Assembly (NCBI GenBank): GCA_016703645.1
Contig: JADJBR010000007.1
Coordinates: 1,696,501-1,760,500, forward strand
Direction of reading: 5' to 3'
Source of the DNA: Zoogloea sp.
GTDB lineage: Bacteria > Pseudomonadota > Gammaproteobacteria > Burkholderiales > Rhodocyclaceae
DNA length: 64,000 bases
Within the stretch, counting starts at the first letter, position 1. Each line of letters starts with the position of its first letter. The notes beneath the pieces are model-generated. The model saw nothing but the letters and a program-made list of their open reading frames with translations, ran no database searches and was not told the DNA's origin. The position numbers and the translations under genes were made by a program. Of the stretch, positions 55,304-64,000 are shown piece after piece.

Positions 55304-58300
55304 TCAGGGATAGATGACTTCGACCGCATCGGCAGGCAGCCAGTCGCGCAGACTCTCCAGGAGACTGTCATCGGGCCGGACCCGCCAGCCGGCACCGAAG
55401 GGCAGGTCGCCCTCGGCCACGGCATTGCGATAGCGCACGCGAACGGGACACTCTCCGTCGCGGAAGGGTGTCAGCACGCTCTGCAGACGTTCGGCCGCCG
55501 CGATCGCGCCCCCCGCATCGCCGACTTCGCCATTGAGCCGCAACTGCAAGGCTCTGGCATAGCGGCCCCGCGCCTCACCGAGGGTCATCAGCTTGTCGGC
55601 AACGATGCGATAGCCCCCGGAGAAATCGTCATTGCTCACCTTCGCCTCGACGATCAGGACCTCATCCACCACGATGCGCTGACGATTGTTGTCGAACACC
55701 TCGGAAAAGACGGAGACTTCCCGCGGGGTCGTGCCATCATCCAGCAGCACAAAGGCAATCTTGCCCCGCGCCGTCATCTTGGCGCGGACCTCCATGACCA
55801 CACCGGCCATGGTGACCAGATCCCTGGAGGGCTCAACCTGGGCCAGCGGGCGTCTCACGAAACGCCGCACCTCGTCCTTGAAAGCATTGAAGGGGTGGCC
55901 GGAAAGGAAGAAACCGATGGCCACCTTCTCTTCCTTGAGCTTCTCCCGCTCGCCCCAGGGACGCACCTTGACGTAGTCGACCATCGGCGCGGCAACTTCG
56001 CCGGGGATGTCGAACAAGCCCCCCTGCATGGCGTTGGCAGCAATCTGCTCTGCGGCCTCCATGGCAATACCGACGCTCGCCAGCAATTTATGGCGATCCG
56101 CGGGCTGCACGGGGTCGAGGGCATCGAAGGCCCCTGCACGCACCAGGGCCTCGATTACCCGGCGGTTGGCCAGACGCTTATCCACACGGCAGCAGAAATC
56201 GAAGAGATCCTTGAACGGGCCATCCGCGTCCCGGGCGGCCAGAATGGCCCGTACCGCCGGCTCGCCCACGCCCTTGACCGCACCGAGACCGTAGCGGATT
56301 GTCTTGGCGTCGGTGGGAACAAAACGGTAGTCGGACTGATTCACATCCGGCGGCAACACCACGATGCGGTTGGCAATCGTGTCTTCGTAGAAGATCTTGA
56401 TCGTATCGGTGTTGTCCAGGTCCGAAGACATGGTGGCTGCCATGAAGGCCGAACAGTGGTAGGCCTTCAGCCAGGCGGTGTGGTAGGTGACCACCGCGTA
56501 GGCCGCCGTGTGCGACTTGTTGAAGCCGTACTCGGCGAACTTGGTCATCAGGTCGAAGAGCTGCTCGGCCAGGGCCGGGTCGTAACCCTTCTTGCGGGCA
56601 CCATCGGCAATGGTCTCCCGGTGCTTGGCCATCTCGTCGGCTTTCTTCTTCCCCATCGCCCGGCGCAGCATGTCGGCACCACCCAGGGTGTAGCCGCCGA
56701 TGATCTGGGAGATCTGCATCACCTGTTCCTGATACACGATCACCCCATAGGTGGGTGACAGGCAGGCGGTGAGGTCCGGGTGGAAGTAGTCGATGGCCTG
56801 CTGGCCCTTCTTGCGCAGGATGAAATCATCCACCATGCCCGAGCCCAGGGGCCCCGGACGGTAGAGGGCCAGCACGGCGATGATGTCTTCAAAACGGTCG
56901 GGCGCGAGCTTCTTGAGAAGCTTCTTCATCCCGTCCGATTCCACCTGGAAGATCGCCGTGGTGTTGGCTTCACGAAGGATCTGGTAGGCCGCCTGATCTT
57001 CGAAACCCAGGCTCATCAGGTCTGGCCGCTCGCCGGTGAGACGCTTCACATACTCGAGTGCCAGCTCGATGATGGTGAGGTTGCGCAGGCCCAGAAAGTC
57101 GAACTTGACCAGCCCCACCGCCTCCACGTCGTCCTTGTCGAACTGGGACACCGGTGTGGCGTCATCACCGTCGGCGATGTATAGCGGGCAGAAATCGGTG
57201 AGTTTGCCCGGCGCGATGAGCACGCCCCCGGCGTGCATGCCGACACCACGGGTGAGGCCCTCGAGGGGTTCGGCCAGGCTCCACAGCTCCTGGACCGACT
57301 CGCCGTCGTTGCCGTCGGCCATCAGCTCGTTGATCTGCGGCTCCTGCTCCCGGGCCTCGGCCAGGGAGAGGGGCTTGTTCTGCACTACAGGAATCAGCTT
57401 GGACAGGCGATCGCACAGGCCGTAGGGCAGATCCAGCACCCGCCCCACGTCACGTACCACCGCCTTCGAGGCCATGGTGCCGAAGGTGGCGATCTGGCTC
57501 ACCGCATCGGCCCCGTAGTGGGCCCGCACGTACTCGATGACCTTGTAGCGGTTGTCCTGACAGAAGTCGATGTCGAAGTCGGGCATGGACACCCGCTCCG
57601 GGTTGAGGAAGCGCTCGAACAGCAGGGCGTAGGCCAGCGGATCGATGTCGGTGATGCGCAGGCTGAAGGCCACCAGCGAGCCGGCACCGGACCCCCGCCC
57701 CGGGCCCACCGGCACCCCGTTGTGCTTGGCCCAGTTGATGAAGTCGGCCACGATCAGGAAGTAGCCGGGGAAGCCCATCTGGATGATGGTGTCGGTCTCG
57801 AATTTGAGTCGGGACTCGTACTGCTCGCGCTTCTGCTCCCGCTCAACCTCATTGGGAAACAGCTCCTTGAGGCGGACTTCAAGGCCCGAACGAGCCTCGG
57901 CCACCAGGAAATCGTCGAGGGTCATGCCCTCCGGAGTCGGGAACTGGGGCAGGAAGTTCTTGCCCAGTTGCACGGTCAGCGAGCAACGCCGGGCAATCTC
58001 GACACTGTTCTCAAGGGCCTCCGGGATGTCCGCAAACAGCGCGCACATCTCATCCTGAGTCTTGAAATACTGCTCGGGCGTGAAATCCTTGGGGCGACGC
58101 TTGTCGGCAAGCACGTGGCCCTGGGCAATGCACACCCGGGCCTCGTGGGCCTTGAAATCCTCCGGCCGGGTGAACTGGATCGGGTGGGTTGCCACCACGG
58201 GCAGATCCAGGCGCGATGCAATCTGCAGGGCATCCCGGATGTAAACCTCGGTGCCCGGATGCCCGGCCCGCTGGATCTCGACATAGAAGCCGCCGGGGAA

Positions 58301-58795
58301 ACGCGACGCCCAATCGGCGGCGAGCTTCTCGGCCAGGGCGACATTGCCATTGGCGAGGGCATGGCCGATATCGCCATCCCGGGCGCCGGACAGGCACAGG
58401 AGATCACTGGCACTGACCGAATCGAGCCACTCACGGCGCAATTCCGCTCGCCCCCGGTACTTGTTCTCGATGAACGCACGGGTGAGCAGCTCGCACAACT
58501 GGCCATAACCCTTGCGGTTGCGGCAGATCAAGAGCACCCGGGTCGGCTTGTCACGCTCGGTGTCGTTGCTGATCCAGCAGTCGGCGCCGATGATTGGTTT
58601 GATGCCCTTGCCTCGGGCACCCTTGTAGAACTTGACCATCCCGAACAGGTTGGCCAGATCGGAAACACCCAGGGCCGGCATGCCATCAGCGGCGGCGCGG
58701 GCAATGGCGGCGTCCACCTGCACGATACCGTCGGAGATCGAGTACTCGGTATGGAGACGCAGGTGGATGTAGCGGGGAGAATGGGATTCGGGCAT
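55304..58795 (-). CDS. dnaE: DNA polymerase III subunit alpha
   Basis: DnaE is the replicative polymerase. The 1163-residue protein has the N-terminal PHP domain (about 8-280; YIHLRLHTEYSISDGIV), the polymerase palm with catalytic aspartates in SMPDFDIDFCQDNRYKVIEYV (about 400), the fingers with GGYTLGGADMLRRAMGKKK and GFNKSHTAAYAVVTYHTAWLK, the tandem HhH region near 840, an OB fold near 1000 (VTMAGVVMEVRAKMTARGKIAFVLLDD) and a C-terminal tau-interacting end. Length is normal. The PHP histidines appear incomplete compared with proofreading PHP domains, as is usual in proteobacteria. Confidence 0.97.
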   Translation of the reverse strand: MPESHSPRYIHLRLHTEYSISDGIVQVDAAIARAAADGMPALGVSDLANLFGMVKFYKGARGKGIKPIIGADCWISNDTERDKPTRVLLICRNRKGYGQLCELLTRAFIENKYRGRAELRREWLDSVSASDLLCLSGARDGDIGHALANGNVALAEKLAADWASRFPGGFYVEIQRAGHPGTEVYIRDALQIASRLDLPVVATHPIQFTRPEDFKAHEARVCIAQGHVLADKRRPKDFTPEQYFKTQDEMCALFADIPEALENSVEIARRCSLTVQLGKNFLPQFPTPEGMTLDDFLVAEARSGLEVRLKELFPNEVEREQKREQYESRLKFETDTIIQMGFPGYFLIVADFINWAKHNGVPVGPGRGSGAGSLVAFSLRITDIDPLAYALLFERFLNPERVSMPDFDIDFCQDNRYKVIEYVRAHYGADAVSQIATFGTMASKAVVRDVGRVLDLPYGLCDRLSKLIPVVQNKPLSLAEAREQEPQINELMADGNDGESVQELWSLAEPLEGLTRGVGMHAGGVLIAPGKLTDFCPLYIADGDDATPVSQFDKDDVEAVGLVKFDFLGLRNLTIIELALEYVKRLTGERPDLMSLGFEDQAAYQILREANTTAIFQVESDGMKKLLKKLAPDRFEDIIAVLALYRPGPLGSGMVDDFILRKKGQQAIDYFHPDLTACLSPTYGVIVYQEQVMQISQIIGGYTLGGADMLRRAMGKKKADEMAKHRETIADGARKKGYDPALAEQLFDLMTKFAEYGFNKSHTAAYAVVTYHTAWLKAYHCSAFMAATMSSDLDNTDTIKIFYEDTIANRIVVLPPDVNQSDYRFVPTDAKTIRYGLGAVKGVGEPAVRAILAARDADGPFKDLFDFCCRVDKRLANRRVIEALVRAGAFDALDPVQPADRHKLLASVGIAMEAAEQIAANAMQGGLFDIPGEVAAPMVDYVKVRPWGEREKLKEEKVAIGFFLSGHPFNAFKDEVRRFVRRPLAQVEPSRDLVTMAGVVMEVRAKMTARGKIAFVLLDDGTTPREVSVFSEVFDNNRQRIVVDEVLIVEAKVSNDDFSGGYRIVADKLMTLGEARGRYARALQLRLNGEVGDAGGAIAAAERLQSVLTPFRDGECPVRVRYRNAVAEGDLPFGAGWRVRPDDSLLESLRDWLPADAVEVIYP

Positions 58796-58827
58796 CCCGG
58801 GATTTTACCCGCCCGCCCGCACGGGTT

Positions 58828-60144
58828 TCACCCTTCGATGGAGATTTCTCCGGCAGCCCGCCCCAGCCGGCTCACCAGCAACTGGTCGATGCGGTGATTG
58901 TCCACGTCGATGACCTCGAAGCGGTAGCCACCGAAATCCACCCTGTCAGTGCGGCGGGGGATCTTGCGCAGGTGGTACATCATGAAGCCGGCAATGGTCT
59001 CGTAATGCTCGCTTCCGTCACCGTCGTCGATGTCGAGCACGCGCATCACGTCGGCGGCAGCGGTGGCACCATCCACCAGCCAGGAGCTCTCGTCCCGGCG
59101 CACGATCTGCTCTTCCTGAACCTGCTCCACATCATCGCCCACCAGGGCCCTGAAAATGTCGTTGAGGGTGATCACGCCCACTACCAGGGCGTACTCGTTG
59201 ATGATCACCGCAAAATCCTCACGGGCCTCGCGAAAGCGCTCGAGTACCTCGGACAGGGTCAGGGTATCCGGCAACGCCAGCAGCGGATTGATCGGGGCGT
59301 CAGCCTTCATGGACAGGGACTGCCCTGCCAGGACGCGGTTGAGCAGATCCTTGGCGTCCACGTAGCCCACCACGGTGTCGATGCCGCCATCACACACCGG
59401 AAAGCGGTTGAAGGGCCGGCCGGCAATCTTCTGGCGGATGCTCTCCTCACTCTCCTGAAGGGTAAAGAACACCACACTGTCGCGGGTCGTCATGGCCGAC
59501 GGCGCGCTGCGCGCTTCAAGGCCGAAAACATTCTCGATCAGGGCGTGCTCCTGCTCGGCCAGCACGCCTGCCTGGGCACCGGCCTCGACCACCGCAATGA
59601 TCTCGTCCGGTGTCACCGTGTCATTTCGGGTGGTTGCCACCCCGAGCAGGCGGAACAGCAGATCCGCTGCCTCGTTATAAAGCCATAACAAGGGGCGCAA
59701 CCAGCGAATCAGGACACCCATTGGCGCCGCCACCGCCATTGCCAGGCGCTCCGGTGCAGCCATCCCCAGGCGCTTGGGCATCAGGTCGGCAAAAAGGATG
59801 AACAGGGACGTGACCACCATGAAAGACAGGGCAAAGGCCAGCGTATCCACGTAGGCCGCCGGCACCAACGGCACCAGCACACCCGCCAGCCACGGGGAGA
59901 AGGCCCCCTCACCGACGATCCCGCCCATGATCGCCACCGCATTGAGGCCAATCTGGACCAGCGTGAAGAAAGGGCCGGGACGCGCCTGCAGGGCGAGCAC
60001 CCGGGCAGCCCCCTCATTGCCGTCCTCGGCCAACACCGCCAGCCGGGACTTGCGCGATGCCGCCACCGAAATCTCGGCCACCGAAAAAAATGCGCTGATA
60101 CCCACCAGGAGCAGGATGAGAAGAATCTGCTGGAGAAAGTCCAT
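58828..60144 (-). CDS. CNNM/CorC-type hemolysin-family membrane protein
   Basis: The 438-residue protein has an N-terminal CNNM (DUF21) membrane domain with four hydrophobic segments (about 3-25, 60-80, 95-125, 135-150), two CBS domains (about 210-330; VVGYVDAKDLLNRVL and FAVIINEYALVVGVITLNDIFRAL) and a C-terminal CorC_HlyC domain (about 350-435; DESSWLVDGATAAADVMRVL). Members are linked to Mg2+/Co2+ efflux; the hemolysin name is historic. I choose the ATG at 60144 (MDFLQQIL); a TTG at 60168 would add eight residues. It follows the rhomboid gene by 24 bases. Confidence 0.9.
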   Translation of the reverse strand: MDFLQQILLILLLVGISAFFSVAEISVAASRKSRLAVLAEDGNEGAARVLALQARPGPFFTLVQIGLNAVAIMGGIVGEGAFSPWLAGVLVPLVPAAYVDTLAFALSFMVVTSLFILFADLMPKRLGMAAPERLAMAVAAPMGVLIRWLRPLLWLYNEAADLLFRLLGVATTRNDTVTPDEIIAVVEAGAQAGVLAEQEHALIENVFGLEARSAPSAMTTRDSVVFFTLQESEESIRQKIAGRPFNRFPVCDGGIDTVVGYVDAKDLLNRVLAGQSLSMKADAPINPLLALPDTLTLSEVLERFREAREDFAVIINEYALVVGVITLNDIFRALVGDDVEQVQEEQIVRRDESSWLVDGATAAADVMRVLDIDDGDGSEHYETIAGFMMYHLRKIPRRTDRVDFGGYRFEVIDVDNHRIDQLLVSRLGRAAGEISIEG

Positions 60145-60168
60145 GGGTAGGTCCGGCAGCGCTGGCAA

Positions 60169-61317
60169 TCAGCGGGCACCGGCCTCCACCGAGTGGCGCA
60201 GGCGCATCTGCAGCAGGATGTTGTCGGCCTGCACCTGCAGGGCACGCGAGCGCTCGACCCACACCATCTGCCGGGTTTCGAATGCCTGCGCCAGCGCTTT
60301 CACCGCGTCCCGGCGAGTGGACGCGTAGGCAACGAGCTCATGGCGCTGCCACTCGCTGGGAGCCGGTGCGGTGGCGCCCGAGAGCTGATTGATGAGACGC
60401 TCCCAACGCGGCAGGAAATCATGCTCGAGAACCTCCAGCGCAGCGGCCTCGGTCAATCGGCGCTGGCGGAGCGAATCCATCAACGCAGCCTGTTCGCGCA
60501 ACAACTCCTGTTCATCCAGTACAAAGCGCTGAAGCGTCTGCTGATATGCCGAATCCGCCTGGTAGCGCCGCACCACCTCCGGTGTCTGCTGCCAAAGCGT
60601 CAGGCCGAGGGCGACCAGCACCAAGACACCCCCCAGCGCGCGCGGGCTTAGCCAGCGCACAGGCCGCGACGACACGACCGGCTCGGCAAAGGCCAGGCCG
60701 AGAATCATCCCTCCCGCCAGGCCACCCAGATGGGCGGCATTGTCGATCCCCGGCAGGGAAAAACCCGCAAACAGTGAGTAGCCGATGAAGCCCAGGGTGC
60801 CCGACCGCATTTCCCTGAACACCTCTCCCGGGACCGACCCCCGTTGCAGCAGCAGGTAAGCAAGCAAGGCCCCATAAACGCCAAAGATCGCCCCGGATGC
60901 GCCGACGCTCACACTGCCCTGCTTCCACCACAGGCTTGCCAGATTGCCCAGCAGTCCTGCCCCGACATAGATCACCAGAAAGCCCAGGCGGCCGAAAAGA
61001 CGCTCCACCACCTGCCCGGCCTGGTAAAGCGCAAACATGTTGAGCCCCACATGAAGCAGGCCGCCGTGCAGGAAAAGCGCGGAAAACAGACGCCACAGCT
61101 CACCCTTCTGGACCAGCGGCGCAAAATTGCCACCGGCACGGATGAGCAGATCGGACGGGATCTGCATCGCGTTCCGGGACATCGCCACAAGCAACGCAAA
61201 GATGATTGCGTTGATGATGACCAGGGCCAGCGTGACGTCGGCCCTGCGCACACGGGAAAACAGCAGGTTGGCGAAGGTATCGTAATTCAAGGGATGGGGC
61301 CGGTCGGCAGGGAACAC
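60169..61317 (-). CDS. rhomboid-family intramembrane serine protease
   Basis: The 382-residue protein has six to seven membrane helices between residues about 28 and 235. The catalytic serine is in SVGASGAIFGVYGALLAYL (GASG, about 141) and the histidine in NAAHLGGLAGGMILGL (about 195), and the HGGLLHVGLNMFALY loop is conserved, so it should be an active rhomboid. The last 130 residues form a long soluble helical extension. The start is a GTG at 61317, with a perfect TATAAT box only five bases upstream, so the message may begin at the start codon itself. Confidence 0.88.
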   Translation of the reverse strand: MFPADRPHPLNYDTFANLLFSRVRRADVTLALVIINAIIFALLVAMSRNAMQIPSDLLIRAGGNFAPLVQKGELWRLFSALFLHGGLLHVGLNMFALYQAGQVVERLFGRLGFLVIYVGAGLLGNLASLWWKQGSVSVGASGAIFGVYGALLAYLLLQRGSVPGEVFREMRSGTLGFIGYSLFAGFSLPGIDNAAHLGGLAGGMILGLAFAEPVVSSRPVRWLSPRALGGVLVLVALGLTLWQQTPEVVRRYQADSAYQQTLQRFVLDEQELLREQAALMDSLRQRRLTEAAALEVLEHDFLPRWERLINQLSGATAPAPSEWQRHELVAYASTRRDAVKALAQAFETRQMVWVERSRALQVQADNILLQMRLRHSVEAGAR

Positions 61318-61322
61318 CTTCG

Positions 61323-61328
61323 ATTATA
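61323..61328 (-). promoter_or_regulatory. -10 box directly before the rhomboid gene
   Basis: TATAAT on the minus strand ends five bases before the GTG at 61317. No good -35 box is found at 16-18 bases, so this is a tentative promoter element. Confidence 0.4.
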
Positions 61329-61455
61329 CGCAAGGCTGATTACTGGCCTTGCAGGGCCAAGGGGCGCGGGGCACGCTCCGATCAAACTTTTTCAATATCT
61401 CAAGAAACGTGACTGAGTAAGATAAAATGAAAAGTTGAATATTCCCCTTCGACCT

Positions 61456-62508
61456 ATGATCCACGTTCTGAAACACGTCGAATCCATCACCCAGCACCGG
61501 GACAGAACCCTGCTGGAGTTGGGTGTCGCCTCGGCGCTGTTCGAATTGGTCAAGGCGCTTGAGGTCAATCTCTACAAGGTCAGCGAGCACGGTGGGGAAC
61601 ACTATCTGGCCCGGGTCACCCATGTGGGCCAGGATGGCGTGCGATACGTGCAGTCTGAGTTCGACGACGAAGGCATGGCTGCACCTCTGGGTCAGCGCCG
61701 GGAAATGGTGGCCTGTGTCGAGCAGACGCAAATCGTGAGGGTGCATGACAGCGCGCGCGACGCTTACGTGCATTGCTTTCCGATCAACGTCGATCGGCGG
61801 GTGCTGGGCGTGCTTGAGGTCGTCTGCGGCACGCCCCTTGCCACCGAGGAGCTGGACACCGCCGAAGGCTTTCTGGGCCTCTACCGCAATTACCTCAGCC
61901 TGCTGGACTACAGCGAACGGGACACCCTCACGGGCCTGCTCAACCGCAAGACCTTCGACGAAAACCTGGGGAAAATCCTTCAGGGCTTGTCGGCAGGCGA
62001 CTTAAGCCTCGCGGGCGACAGCACCGCCCCCCCTCGTCGGCGCCAGAACGATGAGGGCAAACACTGGCTGGCTGTGGTGGACGTGGACCACTTCAAGCGG
62101 GTCAATGACCAGTTCGGCCATCTGTACGGGGATGAGGTGCTGCTGCTCCTTGCCCGGATCATGCAGGAGAGCTTCCGCCACCAGGATCGCCTGTTTCGTT
62201 TTGGCGGTGAGGAGTTCGTGGTCATCCTGCGGGCAACATCCGAAGATGAAGTTGCGGTGGCCCTTGAGCGCCTGCGGGCAAGCGTCGAAGGCCATCTGTT
62301 TCCACAGGTCGGCACCGTGACCGTAAGCGTCGGCTATACCGGCATCAATTCCAGTGACACCATCCCCGACATCGTGGGCCGAGCCGACGATGCGCTCTAT
62401 TTCGCCAAGGAGAACGGGCGCAATCAGGTGAGTAGCTACGAGCGCCTGCTTGCCTCGGGCAAGGTGTCGGCCCGTGAAGCCCCTAACAGCGATATCGAAC
62501 TGTTCTGA
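61456..62508 (+). CDS. GGDEF diguanylate cyclase with N-terminal GAF-like sensor
   Basis: The 350-residue protein should make cyclic di-GMP. Residues about 20-150 look like a GAF-type sensor (LLELGVASALFELVKALEVNLYKV). The GGDEF domain spans about 158-340 with DTLTGLLNRKTFD, VDVDHFKRVNDQFGHLYGDEVL, FRFGGEEFVV (the GGEEF active site) and RADDALYFAKENGRNQV. A Pro/Arg-rich insert of about 30 residues sits between the first and second motif. No clear inhibitory RxxD site is seen. The ATG at 61456 is chosen over a TTG seven codons upstream. Confidence 0.92.
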   Translation: MIHVLKHVESITQHRDRTLLELGVASALFELVKALEVNLYKVSEHGGEHYLARVTHVGQDGVRYVQSEFDDEGMAAPLGQRREMVACVEQTQIVRVHDSARDAYVHCFPINVDRRVLGVLEVVCGTPLATEELDTAEGFLGLYRNYLSLLDYSERDTLTGLLNRKTFDENLGKILQGLSAGDLSLAGDSTAPPRRRQNDEGKHWLAVVDVDHFKRVNDQFGHLYGDEVLLLLARIMQESFRHQDRLFRFGGEEFVVILRATSEDEVAVALERLRASVEGHLFPQVGTVTVSVGYTGINSSDTIPDIVGRADDALYFAKENGRNQVSSYERLLASGKVSAREAPNSDIELF

Positions 62509-62526
62509 CGACGCCCGTTTGCCGCC

Positions 62527-62913
62527 CTAGCGGGTGGCGGCCTGTGCGGGAAGATCCTTGAGGGCCTGCTTGCGCTCCCCATCCGCGGCAAATATGAGAG
62601 CGCGCTGCTCATCGCTGAGCGGTGCGCCCAGATCCCGCTCCAGAGAGCTATAGATGCGGGACAGGCGATCGGTCAGACGCCCCTTGGCCGGAATGGCACG
62701 TAACACCTGTTCGCGGCGGGCTCCCGCAATACTCATGACCTTCTGGACGAAACTCTCTTCAATGCGCCGCGTCTCGGCCTGGATGAAGGCGGCCTGTACA
62801 GGCGTCAGTACCACTGGCGGAGGCGCAACGGGCGGTGCTGAAAAGGCCGGAAGGGCGACGGCAAACCCGAGCACCAGTGCGGCAATAATATTGCGCGGCA
62901 AGAAATCTCTCAT
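62527..62913 (-). CDS. small exported protein, unknown
   Basis: The 128-residue protein has an N-terminal signal peptide (basic MRDFLPRN, hydrophobic IIAALVLGFAVALPAFSA, cleavage probably after FSA), then a proline-rich spacer and a helical, charged body. No family is recognised. The ATG is 2 bases past the stop of the quinone oxidoreductase gene upstream, so they are probably co-transcribed. Confidence 0.78.
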   Translation of the reverse strand: MRDFLPRNIIAALVLGFAVALPAFSAPPVAPPPVVLTPVQAAFIQAETRRIEESFVQKVMSIAGARREQVLRAIPAKGRLTDRLSRIYSSLERDLGAPLSDEQRALIFAADGERKQALKDLPAQAATR

Positions 62914-62915
62914 GT

Positions 62916-63890
62916 CTAGGGAACCAGTACGGTCGAGCCCGTCGTGCGTCGCGCTTCAAGCTCCTGATGGGCAACAGCCGCATCGTGCAGCGGAAAACGT
63001 TGGTTGATCGACAGCCTGACCTGACCCGAAAGAACGATAGAAAACAACTCGTCAGCCATCGCCAGCAGATCCTGCCGTCGTGCTGAATACGTAAAGAGGC
63101 TCGGTCGGGTTAGGAACAAGGAGCCCATCTTGCCGAGCAGGCCCGGGTCGAAGGTCTCCACCGGGCCGGATGCATTGCCGAAGCTCACCATCATACCCAT
63201 GGGCCGCAGGCAGGCCAGGGAATCCATGAAGGTGTCCCTGCCGATGGAGTCATAGACCACCGGAACCCCCTCGCCACCGGTCAATTCCCGAACCCGGCTT
63301 GAAATGCACTCGCGGGTATGGACGATGGGATGATCACAGCCATGCAGCCGGGCCAACTCCGCTTTTTCGTCGGAACCGACGGTGCCAATCACCGTCGCCC
63401 CCAGGGCTTTTGCCCATTGACAGACAATCAGGCCGACACCGCCCGCAGCAGCATGGATCAGAATGGTGTCACCCGGCTGCACCCGGTAGGTTCGGCGCAG
63501 AAGATACTGGGCCGTCAGGCCTTGCAGCATCATGGCCGCCCCCTGCTCGAAACTGAGGGCATCCGGCAAACGCACCAGACGGTCGGCCGGAATGTTGCGG
63601 CACTCCGCATAAGCGCCCAAGGGACCGCCGGCATAGGCAACCCTGTCACCAGGAAGCAGATCACTCACGCCCGCCCCCACCGCCTCGACCACGCCGGCCG
63701 CCTCAAGACCCAGGCCCGAAGGCAAGGGGACTGGATAGAGGCCGGAACGGTGGTAGACGTCGATATAGTTCAGACCGACAGCATGATGCCGGACCTGTGC
63801 CTCGCCAGGTGCAGGCGGCGCCAGATCGGACTCGACCCACTGCAGGACCTCGGGGCCGCCAGTACGCTCAAAGCGGATCAAACGGGACAT
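62916..63890 (-). CDS. qor: NADPH:quinone oxidoreductase, MDR family
   Basis: The 324-residue medium-chain dehydrogenase/reductase reduces quinones with NADPH in the cytosol. It has the N-terminal catalytic domain with GLNYIDVYHRSGLYP and LPSGLGLEAAGVVEAVGAGV, and the Rossmann fold loop IHAAAGGVGLIVCQWAKALG near residue 150. It lacks the zinc ligands of alcohol dehydrogenases, as Qor proteins do. It is the first gene of the minus-strand pair with the exported protein. Confidence 0.92.
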   Translation of the reverse strand: MSRLIRFERTGGPEVLQWVESDLAPPAPGEAQVRHHAVGLNYIDVYHRSGLYPVPLPSGLGLEAAGVVEAVGAGVSDLLPGDRVAYAGGPLGAYAECRNIPADRLVRLPDALSFEQGAAMMLQGLTAQYLLRRTYRVQPGDTILIHAAAGGVGLIVCQWAKALGATVIGTVGSDEKAELARLHGCDHPIVHTRECISSRVRELTGGEGVPVVYDSIGRDTFMDSLACLRPMGMMVSFGNASGPVETFDPGLLGKMGSLFLTRPSLFTYSARRQDLLAMADELFSIVLSGQVRLSINQRFPLHDAAVAHQELEARRTTGSTVLVP

Positions 63891-64000
63891 GCCTCACCTC
63901 GCGGAACAATTGGGGCGATTGTACCGGAGGGAATTTCAAATAGCGGGTTGAAGCACCCCGACCCGCGCAACGGGCCGGGGCAATCACAGCTCAGACGGGC
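63891..64000. other. window right end, no gene seen
   Basis: The last 110 bases lie upstream of qor and show no supported gene. Presumably they hold the qor promoter. Confidence 0.5.

Noticed and set aside
57233-58897. A 554-codon frame antisense to dnaE
   Set aside because: It is a shadow of dnaE's codon pattern without domains.

Overview
The window reads as chromosome of a betaproteobacterium, most likely Rhodocyclales. The support is uniformly high GC, the gene order yceD-rpmF-plsX-fabH-fabD-fabG-acpP-fabF, divergent rluC/rne, thyA-folA overlap, dcd and apbC-metG neighbourhoods, exosortase H with an IPTL-CTERM substrate, and several c-di-GMP proteins. This placement comes from family knowledge, not from a search.

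Layout. 1-6.5 kb: ygfX-like fragment and the fatty-acid/phospholipid/L32 operon on the minus strand, driven by a near-consensus promoter that abuts the yceD start codon. 6.5-17.4 kb: maf and an RsmI-like methylase (+); Rieske protein, HAD phosphatase and rluC (-); RNase E with a long 5' region (+); LMW phosphatase and uvrB (-); an aromatic/aspartate aminotransferase (+). 17.4-20 kb: two identical tRNA-Asn genes, each with its own promoter and terminator, then a decayed exosortase-H locus: frameshifted xrtH, an intact xrtH-associated membrane protein, and an IPTL-CTERM remnant with an (ACCATC)11 tract and an in-frame amber codon. 20-31 kb: moaA, an unknown gene plus ppk2, a pabB-pabC fusion, an orphan ParA/ribbon-helix-helix-like pair with a palindromic candidate operator, metY, and leuA preceded by a Leu-rich leader ORF that starts at the predicted transcription start. 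31-37 kb: an unknown 487-aa protein, thyA-folA, an Arg/Lys/Orn decarboxylase and dcd.

37.2-46.5 kb is the most unusual region. Five same-strand genes, tightly packed and partly overlapping, sit between dcd and apbC. They are a histidine-kinase-like ATPase; a 978-aa receiver/multi-GAF/kinase hybrid; a receiver protein whose C-terminal part carries an HEPN-like R-x4-H motif; a 926-aa KAP-type membrane P-loop NTPase; and a 213-aa unknown. I infer a phosphorelay-controlled effector system, plausibly anti-phage or stress defence. I do not recognise it as a named system.

46.6-64 kb: a small lipoprotein-like ORF, apbC, metG (with a central patch of different codon use), a small membrane protein, a SulP transporter, acylphosphatase, a PAS-GGDEF-EAL protein, dnaE, a CNNM/CorC-type protein, a rhomboid protease, a diguanylate cyclase, a small exported protein and a quinone oxidoreductase. 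Most of the window is housekeeping; the accessory material is at 18-20, 25.6-27.5 and 37-46.6 kb.
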